From Pollutimonas sp. M17 (lineage in GTDB: Bacteria > Pseudomonadota > Gammaproteobacteria > Burkholderiales > Burkholderiaceae_B), in contig NZ_CP107548.1 of the NCBI RefSeq assembly GCF_025836975.1, forward strand, positions 3,472,001 to 3,536,000: a stretch of DNA of 64,000 nt, in the 5' to 3' direction. A model generated the notes under the pieces. That model did no database searches, was not told where the DNA came from, and saw only the letters and a program-made list of their open reading frames with translations. Made by a program: the position numbers and the translations under genes. Shown piece by piece: positions 1-7,238 of this stretch (its first letter is position 1; the number at the start of each line of letters is the position of its first letter).

Positions 1-252
1 ACGATGTACTGCACCGCCGTCTGCCCCTATTGCGTCCGCGCCGAAATGCTGCTCAAGCAGCGCGGCGTCGCTCATATCGAGAAAATACGCATAGACCTGG
101 ACCCCGCCCAGCGCGCCGTCATGATGGAACGCACGGGCCGGCGCACCGTTCCTCAAATCTATATTGGCGACACCCATGTGGGCGGCTACGACGACCTGGC
201 GGCGCTGGACCGCGCCGATGGCCTGATGCCGCTGCTTGGCGCGCAAGCTTGA
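1..252 (+). CDS. grxC: Glutaredoxin 3 (5' end outside window)
   Basis: Small cytoplasmic thiol-disulfide oxidoreductase that uses glutathione to reduce protein and small-molecule disulfides. Counting from the first visible Met (base 4), the dithiol active site CPYC is at residues 7-10, the cis-proline loop TVP at 48-50 and the glutathione-binding GGYDD at 60-64. Only 82 residues follow this Met and it lies inside the first beta strand. Family members usually carry a few more residues before it, and the frame is open to the window edge, so the true start is probably upstream. secB follows 39 bp later; grxC-secB-gpsA is a common order in Burkholderiales. Confidence 0.93.
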   Translation, partial: TMYCTAVCPYCVRAEMLLKQRGVAHIEKIRIDLDPAQRAVMMERTGRRTVPQIYIGDTHVGGYDDLAALDRADGLMPLLGAQA

Positions 253-291
253 GCCGCCCTTTACCCTTACCACCATTTATTAGGAAACCAA

Positions 292-810
292 ATGTCCGAA
301 CAGAATCAGAACAACCAGGAAAGCCAGGGCAGCCAGGATCCCAGTTTCAGCCTGCAGCGCACCTATATCAAGGACCTGTCGCTGGAAATGCCCAATGCCC
401 CCCAGATCTTCCTTGAACAGGAAGGTCCCACCGTCGAGGTTTCCATCAACGTCGGCGGCCAGCGCCTGGCTGAAACCGTCTATGAGGCGACCGTGACCGC
501 CACAGTCACCACCCGCATCCAGGACAAAGTGCTTTATCTGGTCGAAGCCACCCAGGCGGGCATTTTCGAGGCGGCCAACATTCCGGATGAACAGCTCGAT
601 CCGCTCATCGGCATCGTCTGCCCCACCATGCTGTATCCCTACCTGCGCGCCAACGTCGCCGACGCCATCAACCGCACGTCGCTGCCCGCGCTGCACCTGG
701 CCGAGGTCAATTTCCAGGGCCTGTACGAGCAGCGGCTGGCCCAGATGGCCGAGGAACAGGGCAAGGAAGACTCCGGCCTGATCCTGCCTCCCGGCGCCAC
801 GCGCCAATAA
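292..810 (+). CDS. secB: Protein-export chaperone SecB
   Basis: Homotetrameric cytoplasmic chaperone that keeps preproteins unfolded and hands them to SecA for Sec export. The 172-residue product has a polar Q/N/S-rich N-terminal tail (1-20), the conserved core beginning [13 protein letters not shown] (about 25-37), the [16 protein letters not shown] strand region and the [15 protein letters not shown] segment (111-125) near the subunit interface, then an acidic tail. Length and architecture fit the family. It starts 39 bp after grxC and ends 6 bp before gpsA, so the three are probably cotranscribed. Motifs are seen directly; function is from the family. Confidence 0.96.
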   Translation: MSEQNQNNQESQGSQDPSFSLQRTYIKDLSLEMPNAPQIFLEQEGPTVEVSINVGGQRLAETVYEATVTATVTTRIQDKVLYLVEATQAGIFEAANIPDEQLDPLIGIVCPTMLYPYLRANVADAINRTSLPALHLAEVNFQGLYEQRLAQMAEEQGKEDSGLILPPGATRQ

Positions 811-816
811 CCGTTC

Positions 817-1878
817 ATGGCCGCCCTGCCTGCGCGCGCCCCTGTCGCGGTACTGGGCGCGGGAAGCTGGGGAACCGCGCTGGCCGCACTGGCCAGCGCG
901 CAGTCCGACACCCTGCTTTGGGCGCGCAAGCCCGAGCTGGCGCGCGCGATCGAACGGGATCGCGTCAATACGCCCTATCTTCCTGGCATCCCGCTGCCGG
1001 CGGCCCTGCAAGTCACCGACAGCCTGCAGGACGCGCTGGAGCATGTCTGCCCGGCCCAGGGCGCAGCGGGGCTCATCATCATGGGCGTACCCGTAGCCGG
1101 CCTGGCGGCTTTGTGCGCCGCGCTTGCCGACCTGCTGGCCGGCAAGCCCTGCGACGGGTTGAGCATCGTCTGGACCTGCAAGGGTTTTCTACCCGACAGC
1201 GGGCAGCTGCCTCATGAAATAGCCCAGGCGGCATTTGCATCCCTGCCCGGCGTGGGCCTGGGTGTGCTGTCGGGGCCGTCGTTTGCCCACGAGGTCGCCC
1301 AGGGGCTGCCCGTGGCGCTTACGATCGCCACCACCCAGGCCGGCACCGCCCAGGCGACGGTATCGGCTCTGCATGGCGCCAACGCCCGCATCTACAGCAG
1401 CCGCGACGTGATCGGCGTCGAGGTGGGCGGCGCGCTCAAGAACGTCATGGCCATCGCCTGCGGCATATCAGACGGCCTGGGCCTGGGCACCAATGCACGT
1501 GCCGCCCTGATCACCCGGGGCCTGGCCGAAATGCAAAGGCTGGGACTGGCCATGGGCGGCGTGGCGGAAACCTTCTCGGGACTGACCGGGCTGGGCGACC
1601 TGGTGCTGACGGCGACCGGCGCGCTTTCGCGCAATCGCCAGGTCGGCCTGGCCATCGCGCAGGGCCAGACGCTGGGCGCGATTCTTGCGGGCGGCATGAC
1701 GGCCGAGGGCGTGCGCTGCGCCCGCGCCGCCCTGGAGCTGGGCGCAAAACACCATGTCGATCTGCCCATCACGGAAGCCGTCTGCCGCGTACTGTTCGAC
1801 GGCATGGCGCCGCAGGCCGCCGTGTCCGACCTGCTGACCCGCGATGCCAAGCCCGAATCGCCGTCGGCGCCGCGCTGA
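817..1878 (+). CDS. gpsA: NAD(P)-dependent glycerol-3-phosphate dehydrogenase
   Basis: Cytoplasmic enzyme reducing dihydroxyacetone phosphate to sn-glycerol 3-phosphate, the backbone for phospholipid synthesis. The 353-residue protein opens with the Rossmann nucleotide-binding motif GAGSWG (14-19). It has the substrate-side motif SGPSFA (152-157) and the family signature GGALKN (204-209), whose lysine 208 is the expected catalytic residue. The N-terminal Rossmann and C-terminal helical domains are both complete. The start is only 6 bp after the secB stop, so translation is probably coupled. It is the last obvious housekeeping gene before an unrelated Bug-type binding protein. Confidence 0.96.
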   Translation: MAALPARAPVAVLGAGSWGTALAALASAQSDTLLWARKPELARAIERDRVNTPYLPGIPLPAALQVTDSLQDALEHVCPAQGAAGLIIMGVPVAGLAALCAALADLLAGKPCDGLSIVWTCKGFLPDSGQLPHEIAQAAFASLPGVGLGVLSGPSFAHEVAQGLPVALTIATTQAGTAQATVSALHGANARIYSSRDVIGVEVGGALKNVMAIACGISDGLGLGTNARAALITRGLAEMQRLGLAMGGVAETFSGLTGLGDLVLTATGALSRNRQVGLAIAQGQTLGAILAGGMTAEGVRCARAALELGAKHHVDLPITEAVCRVLFDGMAPQAAVSDLLTRDAKPESPSAPR

Positions 1879-1908
1879 ATTCTTCACTTCTTTCTGCAAG
1901 GAATCACC

Positions 1909-2907
1909 ATGTCCCGATACTCCACCCTAAGCCGCCGGCTGCGCCGGCCCGTGCTCGGCCTGGCGAGCGCCTGCGCGCTGGCCCTGGCGCCGCTGGCGCA
2001 GGCCGCCTGGCCCGACCGGCCCATCCAGATGGTGGTTCCCTTTCCCGCCGGCTCCTCGCCCGACGTATTGGCCCGCGCCATTGCCGAACCGCTGGCCAAG
2101 GACCTGGGCCAGGCCGTCGTCGTGGAAAACAAGCCCGGCGCGGGCGGCAACATTGGCACACGCTACGCCAGCAAGGCCAAGCCCGATGGATACACCATAC
2201 TGCTGACCATCAACGGCCCCATGGTCACGGCCCCGTCCCTGTACAAGAAGACACTGGGTTACGACCCGCTCAAGGACCTGGCCCCCATCAGCCTGGTCGG
2301 CACCAGCCCCAACGTGCTGGTGGTGCCGCAGGACTTTCCCGCCAAGAATGTGCAGGAGTTCGTCGGCCTCGCCAAGGCCAAGCCCGGCGCGCTGAACTAC
2401 GGCACGGTGGGCCCGGGCAGTTCCTCGCACCTGGGCATGGCCATGCTCGAGCATCAGGCCGGCATCAGCCTGCAGCAGATTCCCTACACGGGCTTTCCCC
2501 AGATCATCACCTCCATCATCGCCGGCGACGTCCAGGCCGGCTTCATGGTTCCCGGCATTGCGATGACGCAAGTCAAGGCCGGCAAGGCCCGCGCGCTGGC
2601 CATTACCAGCCTGGAGCCCAGCGACGTGCTGCCCGGCATACCCACCATGGCATCGCAGGGCTACCCGGGCTTCGAATCGATTTCCTGGGACGCCATCTTC
2701 GTTCCCGCGGGCACGCCCGGCGATATCGTGGCCCGGCTGAACTCGGCCATAGGCAAGATACTCGCGCGCGACGATGTAAAGCAGAAGATGGCTGCGCTGT
2801 ACTTCACGCCCGCGCCGTCCACGCCCGAAGCCTTGACCAGCCTGGTGGTGAACGAGAAAAAACGCTGGGAAGAGGTCATCGACCGGCTGGGCCTGTCGCT
2901 GGATTAG
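1909..2907 (+). CDS. Bug/TctC family periplasmic solute-binding protein (1)
   Basis: Periplasmic binding protein of the tripartite tricarboxylate transporter (Bug) family, very numerous in Bordetella-type genomes and usually binding small carboxylates or amides. A Sec signal peptide (basic Arg stretch, hydrophobic core, cleavage near AQA, residue 32) is followed by the family N-terminus WPDRPIQMVVPFPAG (about 34-48), VVVENKPGAGG and PDGYT. The start is supported by an AAGGA ribosome site about 8 bp upstream. No TctA/TctB membrane genes lie nearby, so this is an orphan; the ligand cannot be inferred. It begins 30 bp after gpsA and could be read through from that operon. Its 3' end faces trmL with a 4-bp gap. 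Confidence 0.9.
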   Translation: MSRYSTLSRRLRRPVLGLASACALALAPLAQAAWPDRPIQMVVPFPAGSSPDVLARAIAEPLAKDLGQAVVVENKPGAGGNIGTRYASKAKPDGYTILLTINGPMVTAPSLYKKTLGYDPLKDLAPISLVGTSPNVLVVPQDFPAKNVQEFVGLAKAKPGALNYGTVGPGSSSHLGMAMLEHQAGISLQQIPYTGFPQIITSIIAGDVQAGFMVPGIAMTQVKAGKARALAITSLEPSDVLPGIPTMASQGYPGFESISWDAIFVPAGTPGDIVARLNSAIGKILARDDVKQKMAALYFTPAPSTPEALTSLVVNEKKRWEEVIDRLGLSLD

Positions 2908-2911
2908 ATCC

Positions 2912-3382
2912 CTACACGCTGCCCGCATAGTCCGACTGGCGCCATGCCTCGTAGACAGTGACTGCCACGGCGTTGGACAGGTTCAGGCTGCGCTGTTGCG
3001 GCAGCATGGGCAGGCGCAGGCGTTGATCCAGGGGGAACAGATCCATCTGCGCATCGGACAGCCCCGCGGTTTCCCGCCCGAAAACAAATACATCGCCGGG
3101 CAGCAGCGGCACCCCGCCGATCAGCCTGGCGCCTTTGGTCGTCAGGGCAAAGCGGCGCGACGCATCGCCGCCTATGCTGGCGAATGCAGCGGCCAGATCG
3201 TCGTGCACCTGCACACGCGCCCATTCATGGTAGTCCAGGCCGGCCCGCTTCAGCTTCTTGTCGTCCAGTTCGAATCCCAGCGGCCGCACCAGGTGCAGGC
3301 TTGCGCCGGAGTTGGCGGCCAGACGTATTACATTGCCTGTGTTGGGAGGGATCTCGGGGGATACCAGTACGATGTGAAACAT
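2912..3382 (-). CDS. trmL: tRNA (cytidine/uridine-2'-O-)-methyltransferase TrmL
   Basis: SPOUT-class methyltransferase predicted to 2'-O-methylate the wobble nucleotide (position 34) of tRNA-Leu isoacceptors using S-adenosylmethionine. The 156-residue product matches the family's usual length. It shows the N-terminal MFHIVLVSPEIPPNTGN, GRETAGLSD (about 102-110) and the knot motif LPQQRSLNLSNAVAV (127-141) that binds SAM. The frame remains open well upstream into comF, but the strongly conserved N-terminus MFHIVLV fixes the start at 3382. It lies 56 bp downstream of comF with a possible terminator hairpin between them. Confidence 0.95.
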   Translation of the reverse strand: MFHIVLVSPEIPPNTGNVIRLAANSGASLHLVRPLGFELDDKKLKRAGLDYHEWARVQVHDDLAAAFASIGGDASRRFALTTKGARLIGGVPLLPGDVFVFGRETAGLSDAQMDLFPLDQRLRLPMLPQQRSLNLSNAVAVTVYEAWRQSDYAGSV

Positions 3383-3401
3383 GACGGCTGCAAAGAAGAA
3401 C

Positions 3402-3423
3402 GCCCCCGCGACACGCCGGGGCC
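3402..3423 (-). terminator. Possible intrinsic terminator/attenuator between comF and trmL
   Basis: On the minus strand a short GC stem (GCCCC pairing with GGGGC, about 5-6 bp, 10-nt loop) is followed at once by the T-rich stretch TTCTTCTTTG, just before the trmL start. The stem is short and the T-tract is interrupted, so partial termination or chance is possible. Confidence 0.4.
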
Positions 3424-3438
3424 GCAATGATTTTACCG

Positions 3439-4221
3439 TCAATGCCGTCCGGGACGACACGGCGTGCGCGCCAGCACCAGGCCGGTGACCGATGCGGCTC
3501 CCGCGTCCTTGAACGCCAGGGCGATGCTGTTCAGCGTGCTTCCCGTGGTCAGCACATCGTCGACCACGGCGATGTGGGCGCCTTCCACATTTTGCGGGCA
3601 GAGGTATAGCAGCCGGGTGCTGGACGCCCGCTGGGCTCGGCCAAGATGAGTTTGCCGGGCGCCCTCGCGGCCGCGCAGCAGCAGCCCGGGCCGGCAGGGC
3701 AACCGCAATTGCGCCGCCAGGCAACGCGCGATCTCCGCGGCGGGGTTGAAGCCGCGACGCACGATGGCGGCGCGGCTGGCGGGGACAGGAACCAGGATGG
3801 CGTCCTTGTGCAAGGCAGGCGAAGCCGCGGCGACGGCGTCGGCCAGCATGGCCGCCAGCATGCCGGCGCTGGTGAAGCTCCGGCCCGTCTTCAATTGATG
3901 GATCAGCAGATCGCCGGGAGGCGCGTAGTCGAACGCGGCAAGCACGCGGTCGAAGGCCGGCGCCAGCCTGTTGCAGTCGGGGCAGGCCCCGTTCACATCC
4001 AGGGCCAGGCGGCATACCGCGCAGCGCGCCAGCCCGCCCGCCATGGAGCCAATGGTGGAACGATGGCAATGCGCGCAAAGCAGCCCGCCCCGTGAACGGC
4101 CCCGGCACAGGACGCAAGCCGTGGGGATATGCCGGGCGCAGGCCTTGAACAGCGCGCCCAGGCGTCGCCATGCGGCCAGGCGAGGATGCGTCGATTCGCA
4201 TGAAGGATGGGGATCGGCCAT
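3439..4221 (-). CDS. comF: ComF family protein (competence-associated phosphoribosyltransferase fold)
   Basis: ComF/GntX-type protein linked to DNA uptake and processing of transforming DNA; its biochemical role is not settled. The 260-residue product has an N-terminal zinc-binding module with four CxxC pairs (C36/C39, C49/C52, C67/C70, C80/C83) and a C-terminal type I phosphoribosyltransferase domain with the PRPP-loop VVDDVLTTGST. The frame is open for 29 more codons upstream, but Met at 4221 is preferred because the upstream part shows no family similarity and would run into the divergent promoter region. The methyltransferase gene at 4327 is divergent, with 105 bp shared between the two starts. 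Confidence 0.9.
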   Translation of the reverse strand: MADPHPSCESTHPRLAAWRRLGALFKACARHIPTACVLCRGRSRGGLLCAHCHRSTIGSMAGGLARCAVCRLALDVNGACPDCNRLAPAFDRVLAAFDYAPPGDLLIHQLKTGRSFTSAGMLAAMLADAVAAASPALHKDAILVPVPASRAAIVRRGFNPAAEIARCLAAQLRLPCRPGLLLRGREGARQTHLGRAQRASSTRLLYLCPQNVEGAHIAVVDDVLTTGSTLNSIALAFKDAGAASVTGLVLARTPCRPGRH

Positions 4222-4326
4222 AATGGTATTCTTCAAGCCCCGGGGCTCGGGCAGGGACCTACGGATGCCGGCAAGGCGTCCATCTAAGCACGAACCCTTA
4301 CCTGACACCAGCCATTCGCACCCTAA

Positions 4327-5280
4327 ATGTCACAGCCACCTTCACTGCGCATCGATTCGGCCCACGTCGCGCGGCAGTTCGCTCGCCGCAGTCCACTGGA
4401 CGCCGCGCAATTCCTGTACGGCGAGGTCGCGCAGCGCATGCTGCAGCGATTGAGCTATATCCGGATAGCGCCCGTCGACGTGCTCGACGCGGGCTGCGGC
4501 GCCGGGCATGCGCTGGAGCCTTTGCGCGCCCGCTATCCGCAACTGGATTACATCGGGCTGGATTCCTGCCAGCCCCTGCTGGACGCGGCGCGCGAACGCT
4601 ATGCCGCCAAGCCGGGGTTCTGGCAGAAGCTGCGCAACAAGCCCACGCGGCCCGTCCGCTTCGTGCGGGCGGACCTGGCCGACTCGGGGCTGGAGCCCGA
4701 AAGCCTGGATCTGGTGTGGTCCAACATGGCGCTGCACTGGCATCCCGAGCCGCACAATGTGCTGGGCGAATGGCGCCGCATATTGAAGCCCGGCGCGCTC
4801 GTCATGTTCTCGTGCCTGGGGCCCGGGTCGCTGGCGGAACTGCGCAGCGCGGTGCTCGATGCCGGCCTGAAGACCGCCACGCCGCAGTTCGTCGATATGC
4901 ACGATTTCGGCGACCTGCTCATTCAGCGCGGCTTCGCCGATCCCGTCATGGACCAGGAAATCCTGACGCTGACCTACCGCACACCCGAAAAGCTGCTGGA
5001 AGACATGCATGTCCTGGGCGGCAATCCCAGCCAGGACCGCAAGCCGGGCTTGTCGGGCCGCCGATGGCGGCAACGGCTGCTGGATGCCCTGGAGGCCCAG
5101 CGCAATGCCGACGGCACCATACACCTGAGCCTCGAGGTGGCATATGGGCATGCATGGCGTGCGGCGGCGCATCGCGGCGCCTTCGGCGAAACCCGGATCT
5201 CGGTGGGTTCCATAGGGCGCGCGGCCAGCAACGACGGCACGCGGCCCACGGTGCGGCCGCGCAAGACCGACGAGTCCTGA
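4327..5280 (+). CDS. BioC-like class I SAM methyltransferase
   Basis: SAM-dependent methyltransferase resembling malonyl-ACP O-methyltransferase (BioC), which starts pimeloyl formation in biotin synthesis. The 317-residue protein has motif I VLDAGCGAG (52-60), an acidic residue ending strand 2 (YIGLDS, near 80), the FVRADLAD acidic loop and the post-motif SNMALHWHPEP (about 134-144), typical of BioC, which has WxxxP-like elements here. A C-terminal extension is polar. No bio genes are next to it, so a different acceptor is possible. It is divergent from comF and convergent with the oxidoreductase at 5300 (19-bp gap). Confidence 0.78.
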   Translation: MSQPPSLRIDSAHVARQFARRSPLDAAQFLYGEVAQRMLQRLSYIRIAPVDVLDAGCGAGHALEPLRARYPQLDYIGLDSCQPLLDAARERYAAKPGFWQKLRNKPTRPVRFVRADLADSGLEPESLDLVWSNMALHWHPEPHNVLGEWRRILKPGALVMFSCLGPGSLAELRSAVLDAGLKTATPQFVDMHDFGDLLIQRGFADPVMDQEILTLTYRTPEKLLEDMHVLGGNPSQDRKPGLSGRRWRQRLLDALEAQRNADGTIHLSLEVAYGHAWRAAAHRGAFGETRISVGSIGRAASNDGTRPTVRPRKTDES

Positions 5281-5299
5281 GCCCCGCCTTGCTGCGCCT

Positions 5300-6418
5300 T
5301 CAGCGCATTCCGAAAGTCGTGTTCCCGAACACGGCGCTCTTGCCGGCGGGCAATGAACGCCAGTACTGCGGCGGCCCTTCGACCTTTCCATCCAGCTCCG
5401 CCGCCGCATGCCAGGCCCAGCGAGGGTTGTACAGCACCGCCCGCCCCAGGGCGACCAGATCGGCTTGGCCATCGGCAACGATAGCCTGCGCCTGGCGCGG
5501 CTCGGTGATCAGGCCCACCGCCACGGTGGGCACGCCGACCTCGCGCTTGACCGCCTGGGCCAGATGCACCTGATAGCCCGGCCCCACCGGTATGCGCTGC
5601 CGGTGCGACACGCCCCCGCTGGACACGTCCAGCCAATCCACTCCCTTGGCCTTCAAGCACATGCCGAATTCCACCGTCTGGTCCGGGGTCCAGCTGGGTT
5701 CGTCATCGATCCAGTCCGTCGCCGAAACGCGCACGCCTACCGGGATGGCATCCGGCACGGCGGCGCGGACGGCATCAAAGACCTCCAGCGGATAGCGCAT
5801 GCGGTTCTCCAGGCTGCCGCCATAGTGGTCGTCGCGCCGATTGGCGATCGGCGACAGGAATTGATGCAGCAGATAGCCATGCGCCGCGTGCAGCTCGATG
5901 GCATCGAAGCCCAGGCGGACGGCCCGCGTGGCCGCCCGGACGAAGTCGGCCTTGATGCGATCGAGCTCGCCGGCGGCCAGGGCGTGGGGCGCGGGCTCTT
6001 GCGGTTTCTGCGGAAGGGCCGACGGCGCCAGGGGCTGCCATCCCCCGTCCTCGATGGCGATAAGCTGGCCCCCGTTCCAGGGAGCGGCGCTGGAGGCCTT
6101 GCGCCCGGCATGCCCCAGCTGGATGGCCAGCTTGATGGACGACGAAGCGCGCAGCATGCGCAGCACGCCGGCCAGCGCCGTCTCGTTCTCGTCGCTCCAT
6201 AAACCCAGGCAGCCGGGTGTGATCCGCCCTTCCTGGCTGACCGCGGTGGCCTCCAGGCAAAGCATGCCCGCCCCGCCCAGGGCCAGGCTGCCCAGATGGG
6301 CTTGATGCCAGGCGGTGGCGTTTCCGTTGGACGCGGAGTACTGGCACATGGGCGACACCATGATGCGGTTGGGCAAGGAAAGGCCCCGCAAGGCGAGGGG
6401 TTCGAAAAGATGGGCCAT
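5300..6418 (-). CDS. Old Yellow Enzyme family NADH:flavin oxidoreductase (YqjM/XenA class)
   Basis: FMN-dependent ene-reductase that reduces activated C=C bonds or nitro compounds with NAD(P)H in the cytosol. The 372-residue TIM-barrel protein has the FMN-site motif PMCQYSA with Cys25, the cysteine that marks the thermophilic-like YqjM/XenA class. It also has LGHAGRKAS (102-110), the substrate-binding His pair in ELHAAHGYLLHQFLSP (H177 and H180, with Tyr182) and the phosphate-binding LGRAVLYNPRW near the C-terminus. It appears monocistronic, 117 bp from the ntrX-like gene upstream on the same strand. The natural substrate is unknown; detoxification of enals or nitro compounds is a family-based guess. 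Confidence 0.93.
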   Translation of the reverse strand: MAHLFEPLALRGLSLPNRIMVSPMCQYSASNGNATAWHQAHLGSLALGGAGMLCLEATAVSQEGRITPGCLGLWSDENETALAGVLRMLRASSSIKLAIQLGHAGRKASSAAPWNGGQLIAIEDGGWQPLAPSALPQKPQEPAPHALAAGELDRIKADFVRAATRAVRLGFDAIELHAAHGYLLHQFLSPIANRRDDHYGGSLENRMRYPLEVFDAVRAAVPDAIPVGVRVSATDWIDDEPSWTPDQTVEFGMCLKAKGVDWLDVSSGGVSHRQRIPVGPGYQVHLAQAVKREVGVPTVAVGLITEPRQAQAIVADGQADLVALGRAVLYNPRWAWHAAAELDGKVEGPPQYWRSLPAGKSAVFGNTTFGMR

Positions 6419-6483
6419 CTATGCTCCTTCGGAATCGAGAGGACAATGCCGGGCGCGGACGCCGGCCGCCGTGATCAAGACAA

Positions 6484-6503
6484 GGGGCGGCCAGCGCCGC
6501 CCC
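6484..6503 (-). terminator. Probable terminator after the ntrX-like gene
   Basis: Perfect 8-bp GC stem (GGGGCGGC with GCCGCCCC, 4-nt loop) just downstream of the ntrX-like stop on the minus strand, followed by the weak T-rich TTGTCTTG. It would end the rsmB-ntrX transcript before the Old Yellow Enzyme gene. Confidence 0.55.
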
Positions 6504-6535
6504 AGATAAACCGCCAGCAGGGTCAATACCGGATC

Positions 6536-7228
6536 TTACTGATTGGCATTTTTCTTTCGGGAAGAATCGATGCCCAGCTGCTTGAGCTTGCGGTACAAGT
6601 GCGTGCGCTCAAGGCCGGTCTTTTCAGAGACGCGCGTCATGCTGTGATTCTCGCGCCCCAGATGGTATTCGAAGTAGATGCGCTCGAATTCGTCGCGCGC
6701 ATCGCGCAGCGGCTGATCCAGCGAGATCCCGCCCAACAGCGAATGGTTCAATTCGCCGACGGGTTCCACGGCGGCGGGCATCGCCGCCGTCGTGGTCAGC
6801 GGCTGCGGCTGATCGGCCCGCCGCTCGGGCAGGCGCGCCGCGGCGACCAGCGCCGGCGTGACCACGGGCCGGGCAAGGCCGGCCGCAATGGTCTTGAGCA
6901 ATTTCTGAAGAGTGATGGGTTTTTCCAGGAAGTCGACGGCGCCGATACGCGTGGCCTCGACCGCCGTGTCGACCGTTGCGTGGCCGCTCATCATGACGAC
7001 GGGCATATCGAGCAGGCCCTGCGAGCTCCATTCCTTGAGCAGGCTTACGCCGTCGGTGTCGGGCATCCAGATATCCAGCAGGACGAGATCGGGCCGCGCC
7101 CGCAAGCGCGCAGCGCGCGCCTGGGCTGCGTTTTCCGCCAACTCGACCGTGTGCCCTTCATCGTAAAGAATTTCCGACAAAAGCTCACGGATACCAATTT
7201 CGTCGTCAACAACCAGGATTCTGGCCAT
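6536..7228 (-). CDS. NtrX-like response regulator lacking the AAA+ domain (receiver + Fis HTH)
   Basis: DNA-binding response regulator partner of the NtrY-like kinase encoded 10 bp upstream. The receiver domain (1-115) has the acidic pair DDE (8-10), phospho-acceptor Asp52 in LLDIWMPD, Ser81 in MMSGHA and Lys103 in LEKP. A Pro/Ala-rich linker (about 118-160) leads to a Fis-type helix-turn-helix (197-219, TRVSEKTGLERTHLYRKLKQLGI), the DNA-binding end of NtrC-family proteins. The usual sigma-54-interacting AAA+ domain (about 230 residues, GAFTGA motif) is absent, and the protein is 230 residues instead of about 450. It therefore should not activate sigma-54 promoters directly; simple repression or activation is inferred. 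Confidence 0.9.
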   Translation of the reverse strand: MARILVVDDEIGIRELLSEILYDEGHTVELAENAAQARAARLRARPDLVLLDIWMPDTDGVSLLKEWSSQGLLDMPVVMMSGHATVDTAVEATRIGAVDFLEKPITLQKLLKTIAAGLARPVVTPALVAAARLPERRADQPQPLTTTAAMPAAVEPVGELNHSLLGGISLDQPLRDARDEFERIYFEYHLGRENHSMTRVSEKTGLERTHLYRKLKQLGIDSSRKKNANQ

Positions 7229-7238
7229 ATAGCGTCAC

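Noticed and set aside
280-1044. Long open frame on the minus strand opposite secB
   Set aside because: It is antisense to secB and the start of gpsA, with Gly/Arg/Ala-rich translation typical of high-GC shadow frames and no family features.
3383-4201. TrmL frame continuing open across comF (429 codons in total)
   Set aside because: The conserved TrmL N-terminus starts at 3382, and the upstream part overlaps the real comF gene in another frame.
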